Shown here: positions 42,600-51,750 of the stretch, one piece after another | Position numbering within the stretch: position 1 is the stretch's first letter | How the letters are laid out: every line of letters begins with the position of its first letter | Assembly: GCA_934621605.1 (NCBI GenBank) | Contig: CAKTUZ010000009.1 | Location: 1 to 64,000 of the forward strand | From: an uncultured bacterium | Lineage (GTDB): Bacteria; Vulcanimicrobiota; Xenobia; Xenobiales; Xenobiaceae | Reading direction: 5' to 3' | DNA length: 64,000 nucleotides | Translations under genes and position numbers: made by a program | The notes under the pieces: model-generated | Databases searched by the model: none | Told to the model about the DNA's origin: nothing | The model's input: only the letters and a program-made list of their open reading frames with translations

Positions 42600-45050
42600 T
42601 TTCTTTTCCTCCTTAACTGCTTCCTGATTTTCCTCGGCTACAATTGTAGAATAAAGATCGCCGGAGGTACCCCCCCGCTCACGTTTTACTTTAGCTACAA
42701 GGCTGGGATAGAATCCATTTAAACGCAAAGCATTACCTACCACAGTTACCGAACTTAAACTCATAGCCAAAGCAGCCAAAGAAGGAGTCAGCTCTATACC
42801 CAAGCCGCTGAAAACACCCCCAGCCACAGGAATAGCCAAAACATTGTAAGCGAAAGCCCAAAATAAATTTTGACGAATATTACCCAAAACAGCTCTGCTT
42901 AATTCAATAGCTCTGACAACATCAAGCAGAGAATTTTTCATTAAGACGACGTCGGCTGCCTCCACAGCAATATCTATACCAGTACCTACAGCCATACCAA
43001 CATCGGCTATTTTCAAAGCAGGCGCATCATTAATGCCATCCCCGACTACAATAATTTTACCCATATCGGCTTTGTACTTTTTAACAACTTCAGCCTTCTG
43101 ACTAGGTAACACTTCAGCATAAAGAACGTCAGCTTTCACTTGCTCAGCGATACGTTCGGCGGCCCGCTGTCGATCGCCAGTCAAAATAATAGCCTTAAGC
43201 CCCAGCTCGTGCAAACTCTGTACAGCTTCAACACTATCAGAGCGAAGTTGATCGGCCAAGACAATAATACCGACCAAATTATCTTTCTGATTGGCTAAAT
43301 AGAGGATACTGTAGCCCTGAGCTTCATATTCGTTAATATGTTGCAACTTTATAGAACAACAATCAGCCATAATACTATTGGCCATATAGCCTCGACTGCC
43401 AATCTTCCAAATTTGCTTTTCGATTAGTCCCTCTACCCCACCGCCAACCACTTCTTTGAAGTTCTCCACAGTAAGAGCACTAAGCCCTTGTTCTTGAGCA
43501 GCTTTTGTTACCGCCGCCGCCAAAGGATGGCGACTGTTCTGTTCCAAGGATAAAGCGTAAACTAAAACTTGCTCGCGACTGTACTTATCTTCACAAAAGG
43601 TCTGATAATCGATAATGGTAGGTTTGCCTTCTGTCAAGGTACCAGTTTTATCAAAAATGACTGCCTTAGCCGAACTTAATTCTTCCAAACTTTGAGCATT
43701 GCGTACCAAAATACCAAACTGAGCCGCTCTTCCCATACCCACCATAATAGCCACCGGCGAAGCTAACCCCAAAGCACAAGGGCAAGCGACGACTAAAACA
43801 GATACCGCATACTTTAAAGCAGTTCCCCAATAAACCGACTGTGGTAAATCCAACCACAAAGGCACGTAATACCAAAGCAAACCGGTCATAAGGGCCAAAA
43901 TAAAAACAACAGGTACAAAGATACTACTTACCCGGTCAGCTAAGCGGGCACTAGGGGCTTTGGAATTGGAAGCCTCATCTACCAGGTGAATTATTTGAGC
44001 CAAGGTTGTATCGGCTCCCACTTGAGAAGCCACAAATTCAAAACGTCCTTCACAGTTTACTGAACCGGAAAGAGCCACATCGCCGACTTGTTTCACTACC
44101 GGCAAACTTTCGCCAGTCAGGGCCGATTCATCTAAAGAACTAGAACCTGAAACAATAATACCGTCCACCGGCACGGTCTGACCGGGCTTCATAACAATGG
44201 TATCCCCCACCAACACTAAGCCAACCGGACGTTCCTCTTCCGAACCGTCCGCCTTTTTTATTAGCGCAGTTTTAGGAGCCAAATCGGCCAATTTTTCCAA
44301 AGCCACAGAGGTTTTGGCTTTAGCTTGCCCTTCCAAATATTTGCCCAACGTAACAAAAAATAATATGAAAGCGCAGCTGTCAAAATAAGTCGCCGAAAGA
44401 GACTGATGCAAAGTGTCAATTAAAAAAGTATCACAACCTAAAGCCGAAGCGGAAATCAGCGCCAAAATTTTATCAACAGACCATAAGTTGAAAACACTGT
44501 AGGTAAAAGAAGCCAACGTCCCCAGACAGACCAAAGCGTCCATATTGGGCGCTTTAGAGACAAAACTCTTAAAACCGCTGCTAAAAATGCTCCAATTAAT
44601 CAGCATAGCCAGCAGAGCCAACCCACACTGACAAGCTATAAACCAAAGAATTTGCGGCCCAGGCGTCAGATGAAAAATATCTATGGGCCAGCCGAACATT
44701 ACGGAAGTGCTGCCGACCAAAAGAGGCAACAAAAGCCCGAAAGTTAAGCAACAACGTATTAGCAACGAACGCTGTTCGGCTTTGGCAGCTTCTGAACGCC
44801 TTTGGCGACTGTCCTCCTGCCAAATATTTTCATCTTTCAGAAGTTCGGCTTCATATCCAGCTTCTCGTATAGCTTTAATGACTTCGTTAGCGCAAGACTC
44901 ACCTTCATAAAAAACCCGAGCTGTACCGGAAAGTAAATTAACATCAACTTGTTTTACGCCATCCAAAGCAGAGATCGCTTTGCTTACATGAGCTTGACAA
45001 GCAGCACAACCCATGCCGGTAATAAGGAACTTATCTCCCCTGGCAACCAT
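42387..45050 (-). CDS. copA: Copper-translocating P1B-type ATPase with HMA domains at both ends
   Basis: This pump exports Cu(I) from the cytosol. The 887-residue protein has an N-terminal HMA domain with GMGCAACQAHV, eight predicted membrane helices, the CPC metal motif in VACPCALGLASPVAI, phosphorylation motif FDKTGTLTEGKPT, and the hinge VVGDGINDAPALKIADVGMA. It also has a C-terminal HMA domain (818-887) with GMMCEKCEMHV. A C-terminal HMA domain is unusual. The linker before it (EAVKEEKK) encodes a strong ribosome binding site, so a free CopZ-like protein may be made from the same gene. AAAGGA lies 11 nt before the ATG. No CsoR/CopY-type regulator is adjacent. Confidence 0.95.
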   Translation of the reverse strand: MVARGDKFLITGMGCAACQAHVSKAISALDGVKQVDVNLLSGTARVFYEGESCANEVIKAIREAGYEAELLKDENIWQEDSRQRRSEAAKAEQRSLLIRCCLTFGLLLPLLVGSTSVMFGWPIDIFHLTPGPQILWFIACQCGLALLAMLINWSIFSSGFKSFVSKAPNMDALVCLGTLASFTYSVFNLWSVDKILALISASALGCDTFLIDTLHQSLSATYFDSCAFILFFVTLGKYLEGQAKAKTSVALEKLADLAPKTALIKKADGSEEERPVGLVLVGDTIVMKPGQTVPVDGIIVSGSSSLDESALTGESLPVVKQVGDVALSGSVNCEGRFEFVASQVGADTTLAQIIHLVDEASNSKAPSARLADRVSSIFVPVVFILALMTGLLWYYVPLWLDLPQSVYWGTALKYAVSVLVVACPCALGLASPVAIMVGMGRAAQFGILVRNAQSLEELSSAKAVIFDKTGTLTEGKPTIIDYQTFCEDKYSREQVLVYALSLEQNSRHPLAAAVTKAAQEQGLSALTVENFKEVVGGGVEGLIEKQIWKIGSRGYMANSIMADCCSIKLQHINEYEAQGYSILYLANQKDNLVGIIVLADQLRSDSVEAVQSLHELGLKAIILTGDRQRAAERIAEQVKADVLYAEVLPSQKAEVVKKYKADMGKIIVVGDGINDAPALKIADVGMAVGTGIDIAVEAADVVLMKNSLLDVVRAIELSRAVLGNIRQNLFWAFAYNVLAIPVAGGVFSGLGIELTPSLAALAMSLSSVTVVGNALRLNGFYPSLVAKVKRERGGTSGDLYSTIVAEENQEAVKEEKKMTKILYVDGMMCEKCEMHVTRALESIEGVKVSRIEREQKIVAVELSREISEDTLREAVEKAGYKVENIVG

Positions 45051-45082
45051 ATCCGATTATGTCCTTTAGCGATACTCAAAAA

Positions 45083-45700
45083 TTAGTTGCCGAATACCTG
45101 AGTCTTCAAAAAGTTTAAACTTATCTCCTGATTGCGAGAAGCGCGACGATGACGCTCTGAAGACTTCTTTTCCTTATCGTCTCGCTCTTCGTTGCGAGGA
45201 CGACGCCTGGGAGCACTCTCCACATGACCGAAAATACCGGAATCTGCCATTCTTTTTTCTTCAGCTTTGCGCTCAATGGCAGCAAAGCCCGGAGGCATCT
45301 CAGAATCATCCAAATCAGAAAATCCGGGAGGAACCTGCGAACCAGGCAAACCGACGCCGACAGCAGTCTGGGGACCGGCCTCTTCCAGCTTGCGAAGTGC
45401 TCCGCTAAGATTGGGCTTTCTGGCAGGAGAAACTCCAATTTTGTTGCCTCGCAAATTGCCAAACAACGAAGGAGTCTCCACTCCAGATTGAGAGTAGACA
45501 CGTTTAGCCGCTTCAGCCCGCTGAGCCTCTAATTTCTTTTTAGCTTCTTCCTGACGTTCTTTAAGTTCTATGGCTTTTTCGTCCACGCTAGGCATGGGAG
45601 ACCAGGGCAAAACAGATGGATCGGGAGGAGTTAAAATATTTTTTCTAATTAAAGCGACTTTATCCGCTCTCACAAAAACTAACGGAGTTAAAATGGCCAT
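45083..45700 (-). CDS. Hypothetical low-complexity protein with PPGF motifs
   Basis: I do not recognise this 205-residue protein. After a short hydrophobic start (MAILTPLVFV), which is too short for a clear signal peptide, it has a charged coiled coil (about 40-68). Two copies of a PPGF motif follow: VPPGFSDL (123-130) and MPPGFAAI (135-142). The C-terminus is very basic (PRRRPRNEERDDKEKKSSER). The same PPGFAAI occurs in the N-terminal extension of GrpE. It is probably largely disordered and may be an adaptor. AAAGGG is 9 nt before the ATG. It lies 32 nt upstream of copA and may be co-transcribed. Confidence 0.65.
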   Translation of the reverse strand: MAILTPLVFVRADKVALIRKNILTPPDPSVLPWSPMPSVDEKAIELKERQEEAKKKLEAQRAEAAKRVYSQSGVETPSLFGNLRGNKIGVSPARKPNLSGALRKLEEAGPQTAVGVGLPGSQVPPGFSDLDDSEMPPGFAAIERKAEEKRMADSGIFGHVESAPRRRPRNEERDDKEKKSSERHRRASRNQEISLNFLKTQVFGN

Positions 45701-45917
45701 TATATGTACCCTTTCTACAACATGCCAAACAAATAATCAATCATTTTATTTGCCATACAAGTAAAGGTCTCCCCCCTTTAATGCAAAAAGAGAAGGCAAA
45801 AAGATGCAGTTGGTCAAAATAAAACACTCGACCGAATTGTTTATAAAAAGATATAAATCGCTAATCGTTTTTGAATTTCTTTAGACAGGAATTCAGAAAC
45901 ACTTTAATAGGAATAAT

Positions 45918-47069
45918 ATGTTTAATTGGTTCAAACGTAAAGAAGAGAAAAATTCCACTCAAAACCACGCCGAGCCGACGGTGTCCGACACTTCCGAGTC
46001 TAAGCGAATTGCAGAAACTCCCTCTCAGGAACAAGATAACAAAAAGGGGCTGCGTAGCTTTTTCAACAGTGCTAAAGAGCTAGCTCTGACACCAGTCGAT
46101 CCTTGGTTTAACAAAATGACCCAAGGCTTAGATAAGACACGCCGTCAATTCGTCAACCGTGTCAGTAATTTATTTTCCTCTTCTCATAAAATTGATGAAG
46201 ATTTTTGGGATGAGTTGGAAAGTATCTTATTGACGGCCGATGTGGGGCTGACCGCCTCTGCGGACATTCTCGATCGGCTTAAAGCTACTCAAAAAAGTAA
46301 AAAAATCAGCCAGCCAAACGAATTATTGGCAGAAATGAAATCAATCTTGAGCGATATTTTACGCCAACACAAGGGCGAAAAATGCGGTTTAGATTTACAG
46401 CCGGGCGAACTTAAAGTCGTCATGATGGTAGGCGTCAACGGTGTCGGTAAAACTACCACTGCAGCAAAATTAGCGGCTAAGTTTAAAGCAGACGGCCACA
46501 AAGTTATTTTAGCGGCTGCCGATACCTTTAGAGCGGCCGCTATAGATCAACTCCAATCCTGGGCAGAAAAGATCGGCGTCGACTTAGTCAGCCATCAGGA
46601 AGGTTCTGATCCCAGCGCCGTTGTCTTTGATGCCATCAAAGCTGCCCAAGCGCGTGGTTGTGATTTGGTGATTATCGATACGGCCGGCCGACTCCACAAC
46701 AAAGTCAATCTTATGGAAGAATTGGGCAAAATCAAGCGCGTATGCGATAAAGCTTGCCCCGGAGCTCCGCACGAAACTTGGTTAGTAGTCGACGCTACAA
46801 CCGGCCAAAATGCCTTGGAGCAAGCTAAAGTATTTAACCGAGCTGCCGAGCTGACCGGCGTTGTCATGTGTAAACTGGATGGAACCGGCAAAGGCGGGGT
46901 AGTAATTGCCGTCGGAGAAGAATTTAACCTTCCCGTGCGCTATATAGGCGTCGGCGAAGCTGTCGACGATTTGCGCGAATTTGATCCCGATCTTTTCTTA
47001 GAAGCACTTTTTGCCGAGCCGATCAATTACAAGGAAATCGAAGCCAAAGCCGAAACTGACGAAGCTTGA
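45918..47069 (+). CDS. ftsY: Signal recognition particle receptor FtsY
   Basis: FtsY is the GTPase receptor that brings SRP-ribosome complexes to the membrane. The 383-residue protein has a short acidic A domain (1-50), then the NG domain: G1 VGVNGVGKTTTAAKLAA, G2 DTFRAAAIDQLQSW, G3 IIDTAGRLHNK, and CKLDGTGKGGVVIAVG where TKLDGTAKGG is common. Weak AT-rich promoter-like sequence precedes it, and AGGAA lies just before the ATG. It is divergent from the PPGF-motif gene. ffh is not in the window. Confidence 0.96.
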   Translation: MFNWFKRKEEKNSTQNHAEPTVSDTSESKRIAETPSQEQDNKKGLRSFFNSAKELALTPVDPWFNKMTQGLDKTRRQFVNRVSNLFSSSHKIDEDFWDELESILLTADVGLTASADILDRLKATQKSKKISQPNELLAEMKSILSDILRQHKGEKCGLDLQPGELKVVMMVGVNGVGKTTTAAKLAAKFKADGHKVILAAADTFRAAAIDQLQSWAEKIGVDLVSHQEGSDPSAVVFDAIKAAQARGCDLVIIDTAGRLHNKVNLMEELGKIKRVCDKACPGAPHETWLVVDATTGQNALEQAKVFNRAAELTGVVMCKLDGTGKGGVVIAVGEEFNLPVRYIGVGEAVDDLREFDPDLFLEALFAEPINYKEIEAKAETDEA

Positions 47070-47133
47070 AGTGAGTAGTTTCACTTACCCATAAAAAAAC
47101 GTGCCCTTACAGAAAGAACTGTTGCGATTATAA

Positions 47134-47901
47134 ATGGCCAAATTGTGTTCTAAAAATGCTCTGCGCAAAATTGCCAGTCTGTGTCTAAAATCTGCCAAAG
47201 TATTGATGGCTTCCGGGGCAGAGACAAACCGAGTAGAAACTACCGTAGAACACATTGGCCACGCTTGCGGCACTCCCGTCGAAAGTTACGCTACGCCAAC
47301 CGGTATCACGGTTACAGTCGGCCGCGAACGCACCATCACTATTGTTACCAGAGTAAAAAACCGTACTATAGATCTGGATAAAGTTATTGCCGTCAATTCT
47401 ATTTCCCGCGATCTGGCTTCAGGAAAAATATCCTTCCAAAGTGCCGATAAAGCGGTAGATGAAGTTATTCGACGAGCTCCCTTATACAGCCAAACTACCA
47501 TGTATATATTCCAGGCTATCTGCTGCGCCGGCTTCGGCATGATGATCGCCGGAAATTTAATTTCTATCATACCCTCGTTGATGGTAGGACTATTAGCCAA
47601 ATATGTGGAGCAAAAATGCACCAAGTTGGCTCCATTCTTAATGGTATTTCTAAACGGCCTAGCCGTCACTATTTTTGCCGATATCTGGTGTTTATTCTTT
47701 TCTAGTGTAGAGCACCGCGCCATAGTTATCGCCGGCATGGTACCTCTGCTACCGGGACTAGCTCTAACAAATGCCATAGCCGACTTAATGGCCGGTGAGT
47801 TGCTGGCCGGTATAGCACGTACTACCGACGCCACTTTAACTAGCGCCGCTTTGGCTGCCGGAGCAGTGGTAGGCATGAGCATGGGACAGTGGTTCTTATG
47901 A
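47134..47901 (+). CDS. Threonine/serine exporter family protein, N-terminal half (ThrE/YjjP-like)
   Basis: The 255-residue product has the DUF1212 pattern: a cytosolic domain starting KSAKVLMASGAETNRVETTV with ATPTGITVTV, followed by five hydrophobic segments. It matches the N-terminal part of ThrE, which exports threonine and serine in Corynebacterium. The E. coli YjjP/YjjB pair, reported to export succinate, is also related, so the substrate is open. It overlaps the next gene by ATGA. No strong ribosome binding site precedes the ATG. Confidence 0.85.
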   Translation: MAKLCSKNALRKIASLCLKSAKVLMASGAETNRVETTVEHIGHACGTPVESYATPTGITVTVGRERTITIVTRVKNRTIDLDKVIAVNSISRDLASGKISFQSADKAVDEVIRRAPLYSQTTMYIFQAICCAGFGMMIAGNLISIIPSLMVGLLAKYVEQKCTKLAPFLMVFLNGLAVTIFADIWCLFFSSVEHRAIVIAGMVPLLPGLALTNAIADLMAGELLAGIARTTDATLTSAALAAGAVVGMSMGQWFL

Positions 47902-48506
47902 GCGACTTTTTCATCGGCTGGTTCGGAGCTATTCTCGGTTTGGTCGGCTGCGCCGTATTCTTTCGTATTCCAGTTAGAGCGATCCTCGGATGCACTTTAG
48001 CCGGAATTTTGGGCTGGCAAGTAAATTACATGTTGGGAACTTGGGGCATAGGCCCCATATATTGTGGTTTTATTGGCACGCTCACCATTTCCTTGTGTAG
48101 TGAAAGTTTAGCCAGAGCTTTGCGTATGCCCTCCACAGTATTTGTACTGCCAGGCATTTTCCCCCTGGTTCCCGGAATCCTTACCTATAATGCCATGACC
48201 AATATTATTCGTGGCCAAACAGATTTAGCCTTACAAGACGGTATGAATGCCATGCTTATTGCCAGCGGTATAGCCATAGGTATGCTTATGGGAGCAGCCT
48301 TATCCAAAGGGGTTATCAATCCGAGCTTATCCAGCCTCCATACCAGTTTACAAGACGATTTTGATATCTCTATACCAGAATTAGTAGACAAAAATGATTC
48401 GGCAGAGCTTTCCGTTCCCAACAAACGCCCTACTACCAAACGTACTCAACGTATGCATAACCGCCGTACTAAATATCGCAAAATTAAGGAAAACCACAAG
48501 ATATAG
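47898..48506 (+). CDS. Threonine/serine exporter family protein, C-terminal half (ThrE_2/YjjB-like)
   Basis: The 202-residue product has five hydrophobic segments and the conserved stretch VLPGIFPLVPGILTYNAMTN of the DUF3815 family. It forms the second half of the split exporter. I start at ATG 47898, which overlaps the stop of the first half; a GTG at 47889 is also in frame. The last 40 residues are a strongly basic cytosolic tail (RPTTKRTQRMHNRRTKYRK), not typical of the family. Confidence 0.83.
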   Translation: MSDFFIGWFGAILGLVGCAVFFRIPVRAILGCTLAGILGWQVNYMLGTWGIGPIYCGFIGTLTISLCSESLARALRMPSTVFVLPGIFPLVPGILTYNAMTNIIRGQTDLALQDGMNAMLIASGIAIGMLMGAALSKGVINPSLSSLHTSLQDDFDISIPELVDKNDSAELSVPNKRPTTKRTQRMHNRRTKYRKIKENHKI

Positions 48507-48624
48507 CGAAAGGAGCTTCTAATTTTCTAGCCACAGGTCTTATCTTGTCAATAAATAAACGCATAGAATTGCCTTTAAGCCGTATCTAGAAAAAAATATT
48601 GAAAAGTAATTGTCGTCGCCGACT

Positions 48625-49935
48625 ATGAGCAAAAAATTTAAAGAAAAAGTACTGCGCGATCCTCTCTATGGAAACATAGCCATAACCCATCCTTTAATTC
48701 TGGAACTTATTGATTCTATGGAGTTTCAGAGACTGCGCCGCACACGCCAGTTAGGTATGTGTTTTAGTGTCTTTCACGGCGCCGAACATTCTCGCTTTCA
48801 GCATTCCATAGGTACAATGTGGCTTATGCAGCGCATTCTTACCTATTGGCGTGACAATAGCTTATTAAAAGCGCCGCCAGAAACAATACTAGCTGCTCAG
48901 GCTGCCGCTCTGCTACATGATATAGGCCATGGCCCCTTTTCTCACGCCCTGGAAAATTCTTTTTCTAAAGTAAATCACGAAGAACTCAGTTTAAGAATAG
49001 TCCGCCGTTTGGCTCCTTTATTTGCCAAATATTCACTTAACGCCGAAGATACCATAGCCATAATGAAAGGAACTTATCCGCAACCTGTCTTTCATGAGCT
49101 CCTTTCCAGTCAATTAGATGTCGATCGTATGGATTATTTGCAGCGCGACTCCCTTTATACCGGCGCCAAATACGGACTTTTTGATATAGATCGCATTATT
49201 TACACTATACGTCCATTTAAGAATAGCGAAAATAAATATTGCTGTGCTGTCGATCACAAAGGTTGCGAAGCTGTAGAAGGATATTTATTTTGTCGTTATT
49301 TCATGCACTGGCAAGTCTATTTACACAAAACGGTACGTTCTTATGAAACTCTACTGCGAGTTATTCTCAAAAGAGCTCATTATTTATATGAAAATTCTCC
49401 TCAATCTTTAGAATTGCCACGCAATTTACGTTTTCTCTTCGAAGCAGACGAAACGAAAGACGAAGCAAGTTTCTTGGATAATTATCTACAAATTGATGAT
49501 TTTGACTTTTATCACACTTTGAAATTATGGAGTCAAAGTTCCGACGAAGTAATGGCCGATTTATCCCGTCGCTTTTTGGGCAGACGTCCATTTAAAGCTT
49601 TTGATGATCCCGGTGACGGCCCCATTACCGACAAGATTAGAAAATATGTACAAAAACGGTTGGGAAGTAATTGGGAATGGTACTTCCATAAAGATACTCC
49701 CCAAAATTTAGGTTACGATATTTACCAACCGGGACGGGAGACTTCTCCTATACGCATTTTGGATAATCCTCCCCACAATAGCTGGAAAGAAATATCTCAA
49801 GCCAGCCGTACTAAAGCTATTGAGGCGCTCTCCGAACCGGTTCGCCGCAGCCTGCTCATGGTACCACGCGATTGTTACCGACATATAAAATCTTGGCTGG
49901 AAAAAGATCGCCCCTATCAAAGTACTATGTTCTAA
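48625..49935 (+). CDS. HD-domain phosphohydrolase (dGTPase/SAMHD1-like family)
   Basis: The 436-residue protein starts with RDPLYGNIAITHPLILELID and MEFQRLRRTRQLG. The HD motif is in ALLHDIGHGPFSHALE, with upstream His in GAEHSRFQHSIGT and downstream QLDVDRMDYLQRDSLYTG. This is the layout of YwfO/SAMHD1-like dNTP phosphohydrolases. The last 60 residues (SWKEISQASRTKAIEALSEP) are helical. I chose ATG 48625 over the TTG at 48610. It stands alone and ends in a strong palindromic terminator. Confidence 0.88.
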   Translation: MSKKFKEKVLRDPLYGNIAITHPLILELIDSMEFQRLRRTRQLGMCFSVFHGAEHSRFQHSIGTMWLMQRILTYWRDNSLLKAPPETILAAQAAALLHDIGHGPFSHALENSFSKVNHEELSLRIVRRLAPLFAKYSLNAEDTIAIMKGTYPQPVFHELLSSQLDVDRMDYLQRDSLYTGAKYGLFDIDRIIYTIRPFKNSENKYCCAVDHKGCEAVEGYLFCRYFMHWQVYLHKTVRSYETLLRVILKRAHYLYENSPQSLELPRNLRFLFEADETKDEASFLDNYLQIDDFDFYHTLKLWSQSSDEVMADLSRRFLGRRPFKAFDDPGDGPITDKIRKYVQKRLGSNWEWYFHKDTPQNLGYDIYQPGRETSPIRILDNPPHNSWKEISQASRTKAIEALSEPVRRSLLMVPRDCYRHIKSWLEKDRPYQSTMF

Positions 49936-49951
49936 GTAACATTTTTGTCTA

Positions 49952-49991
49952 ATAATAAAAGAAGCAGCTAGCTAGCTGCTTCTTTTATTAT
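49952..49991. terminator. 40-bp perfect palindrome, bidirectional terminator
   Basis: The two 20-bp arms (49952-49971 and 49972-49991) are exact reverse complements, centred on CTAGCTAG. As RNA it gives a hairpin with stem AAAAGAAGCAGC/GCTGCTTCTTTT and T-rich ends in both directions. It lies between the convergent HD hydrolase and prepilin genes. Confidence 0.88.
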
Positions 49992-50098
49992 GATTAGGCA
50001 GAGTTATAAACATTGCCTTAGTATATTACCATTCCACGCTCCAAGCCAAAGGATTCCAATTTATCGAAAAATCTCTTTCTCGCCAGAGCAGTAAATAG

Positions 50099-51067
50099 TT
50101 ACTTCATACTGTTGCGAGGAATAACCGTTATATCATATTGCAAAGTGTAAGCACCCACACGATTGGAAGCGCCACTGAGCGTATCCAGCTTTCTTAAAGC
50201 CTGGGCATTGCTGATATCCACATTCTCTTCATGCTTTAACTCTTTGCCCAAACTCATTCCCCGCTGCTGCTGAGCGCGGCGCAACTCGGCCAAACGAGCC
50301 GACTTAATAACCAAAGTAACTTCCGGCTTATTGGTAATAACGCGAAAAGCTACAATACAGTCAGCTAAAATTTGAATTTTACAATCCTTTGCAAGATCTC
50401 CAGTAAAAAGATTTATTTGACCGCCATTGTTTTCCGGCTGCACAATATACTTACCAACGTTGGATTCATCTAACAAAGCACTAGCATTTTTGAGAACTTC
50501 ACAGCGAATCAGCCATTTATGAGGACAAGACTCTGGACCGCCGCAAATATCTTCCATAGTCCCGCCATATTTTTCTTTATGCAAATTGGGCCCAATAGTT
50601 GAAACATAATAAATAACATTTTTATTCCAATTGGGAATACCGGAATCATTGCGCGAAAAGCGCTCGGCAGCACTGACTACTTCGGAATCAATACTGCCGG
50701 GGATACTGCTATTATCATTATAAGCCGAAAGCATCCATACAGCTTGTCCATAATTTGGCTGTTTAGATTGATCGATTTCCTTTCCGGTTACGACCTTCTT
50801 TAAACTGCTAGGATTATATTTATCGTAAGAGGCCACACCGAGGCCGCCAAAACTGGCCCGCCGAATATCATCCATAGCGAAAACGCCCACTTTACGCATC
50901 ATTGTCTGCGTAACGGTGCGTCCTTCAATACTACGCCAAGAGTCCATACCGTACTGAACAACGGTAAAAAGTACCAGCATCAGAACACTAAAAACGCCAG
51001 TAGTAATTAAAACTTCGACTAAAGTAGCGCCTAAGTTGTCTTTTCGGCGGCTTGGAACAATATTCAT
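50099..51067 (-). CDS. Prepilin-type N-terminal cleavage/methylation protein (GspJ-like)
   Basis: The 322-residue product has a class III signal: a basic leader MNIVPSRRKDNLG, then cleavage before ATLVEVLITTGVFSVLMLVL with Glu at +5. Such proteins are cut and methylated by PilD and assemble in pili or T2SS pseudopili. Large size and a globular C-terminus fit the minor pseudopilin GspJ or PilW. The start is 17 nt after the preceding prepilin-like gene, with AGGAGGG 12 nt upstream. These may supply pseudopilins for the gsp cluster at 31-40 kb, which has none. Confidence 0.8.
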   Translation of the reverse strand: MNIVPSRRKDNLGATLVEVLITTGVFSVLMLVLFTVVQYGMDSWRSIEGRTVTQTMMRKVGVFAMDDIRRASFGGLGVASYDKYNPSSLKKVVTGKEIDQSKQPNYGQAVWMLSAYNDNSSIPGSIDSEVVSAAERFSRNDSGIPNWNKNVIYYVSTIGPNLHKEKYGGTMEDICGGPESCPHKWLIRCEVLKNASALLDESNVGKYIVQPENNGGQINLFTGDLAKDCKIQILADCIVAFRVITNKPEVTLVIKSARLAELRRAQQQRGMSLGKELKHEENVDISNAQALRKLDTLSGASNRVGAYTLQYDITVIPRNSMK

Positions 51068-51084
51068 ATTATTAAGCTGCCCTC

Positions 51085-51690
51085 CTAGAACTCCGAGCTG
51101 ATATTATAAAGCCGACTCATCTCACAGCGCAAAATACCGGCATGCGTCATACTCAAAGTAGTATCATTTGCTTTTTTTGTAGATGACATATTTCCATTAT
51201 CAGAGCTATACTCGCCTACTTGATCGCCGCTTTTGCCCCACCAAACTACTACATCGAGTTTTACCAACTGGTTATCGATAGTGGTGCCTCCTACCGAAGT
51301 ACCGCTGTCGGTATTATCTATTCTGGTAGAATTCAACTCCCATACAAAAGTAGTGTTGTTGAGGTTTTTAATACCGGAAGCTACCATTCCGCCTTTTTTC
51401 AAATTCTCAAAGGCGCCTGCATCAGCCTCTTTGTCAACCTGATTAACGATATTATAAACATCCTTAGTTAGAACTGTCTCGGCGACAATAACACCCGCCG
51501 TCAGGTCAGTAGTCTTTTGACTGGCTTTCATAGAGCCGGTAAAAACGGCCAAAACCAAAAGAAGAGTAACAGACATAATGCCCACAGAGACCATCAGTTC
51601 CAGCAAGCTAAAGCCTGTGCACTTTCGACGACGCTCCAATATATAATGGCTGGCCGAACATTTATTATTCACGCGGCAGCTGACCTTCAT
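51085..51690 (-). CDS. Prepilin-type N-terminal cleavage/methylation protein (GspI/PilV-like)
   Basis: The 201-residue product has a long leader (about 26 residues, KVSCRVNNKCSASHYILERR) ending in the class III cleavage signal G-FSLLELMVSVGIMSVTLLLV, Glu at +5. It resembles minor pilins GspI/PilV. It is followed by the larger prepilin-like gene on the same strand. Extended -10 and hairpin elements lie upstream at 51713-51759. Confidence 0.8.
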   Translation of the reverse strand: MKVSCRVNNKCSASHYILERRRKCTGFSLLELMVSVGIMSVTLLLVLAVFTGSMKASQKTTDLTAGVIVAETVLTKDVYNIVNQVDKEADAGAFENLKKGGMVASGIKNLNNTTFVWELNSTRIDNTDSGTSVGGTTIDNQLVKLDVVVWWGKSGDQVGEYSSDNGNMSSTKKANDTTLSMTHAGILRCEMSRLYNISSEF

Positions 51691-51712
51691 AACCTTCGTT
51701 CCTTTAACTGTT

Positions 51713-51732
51713 AAAAAAACCGCCAGGGTTTT
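51713..51732 (-). terminator. Short intrinsic terminator between coiled-coil gene and prepilin genes
   Basis: On the minus strand AAAACC-CTGGC-GGTTTT forms a 6-bp stem that runs directly into a T7 run (51719-51713). It would end the coiled-coil gene transcript. It also lies in the leader of any transcript starting at the 51751-51759 promoter, where it could act as an attenuator. Confidence 0.6.
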
Positions 51733-51750
51733 CAGTAAGTTATCTACCTC

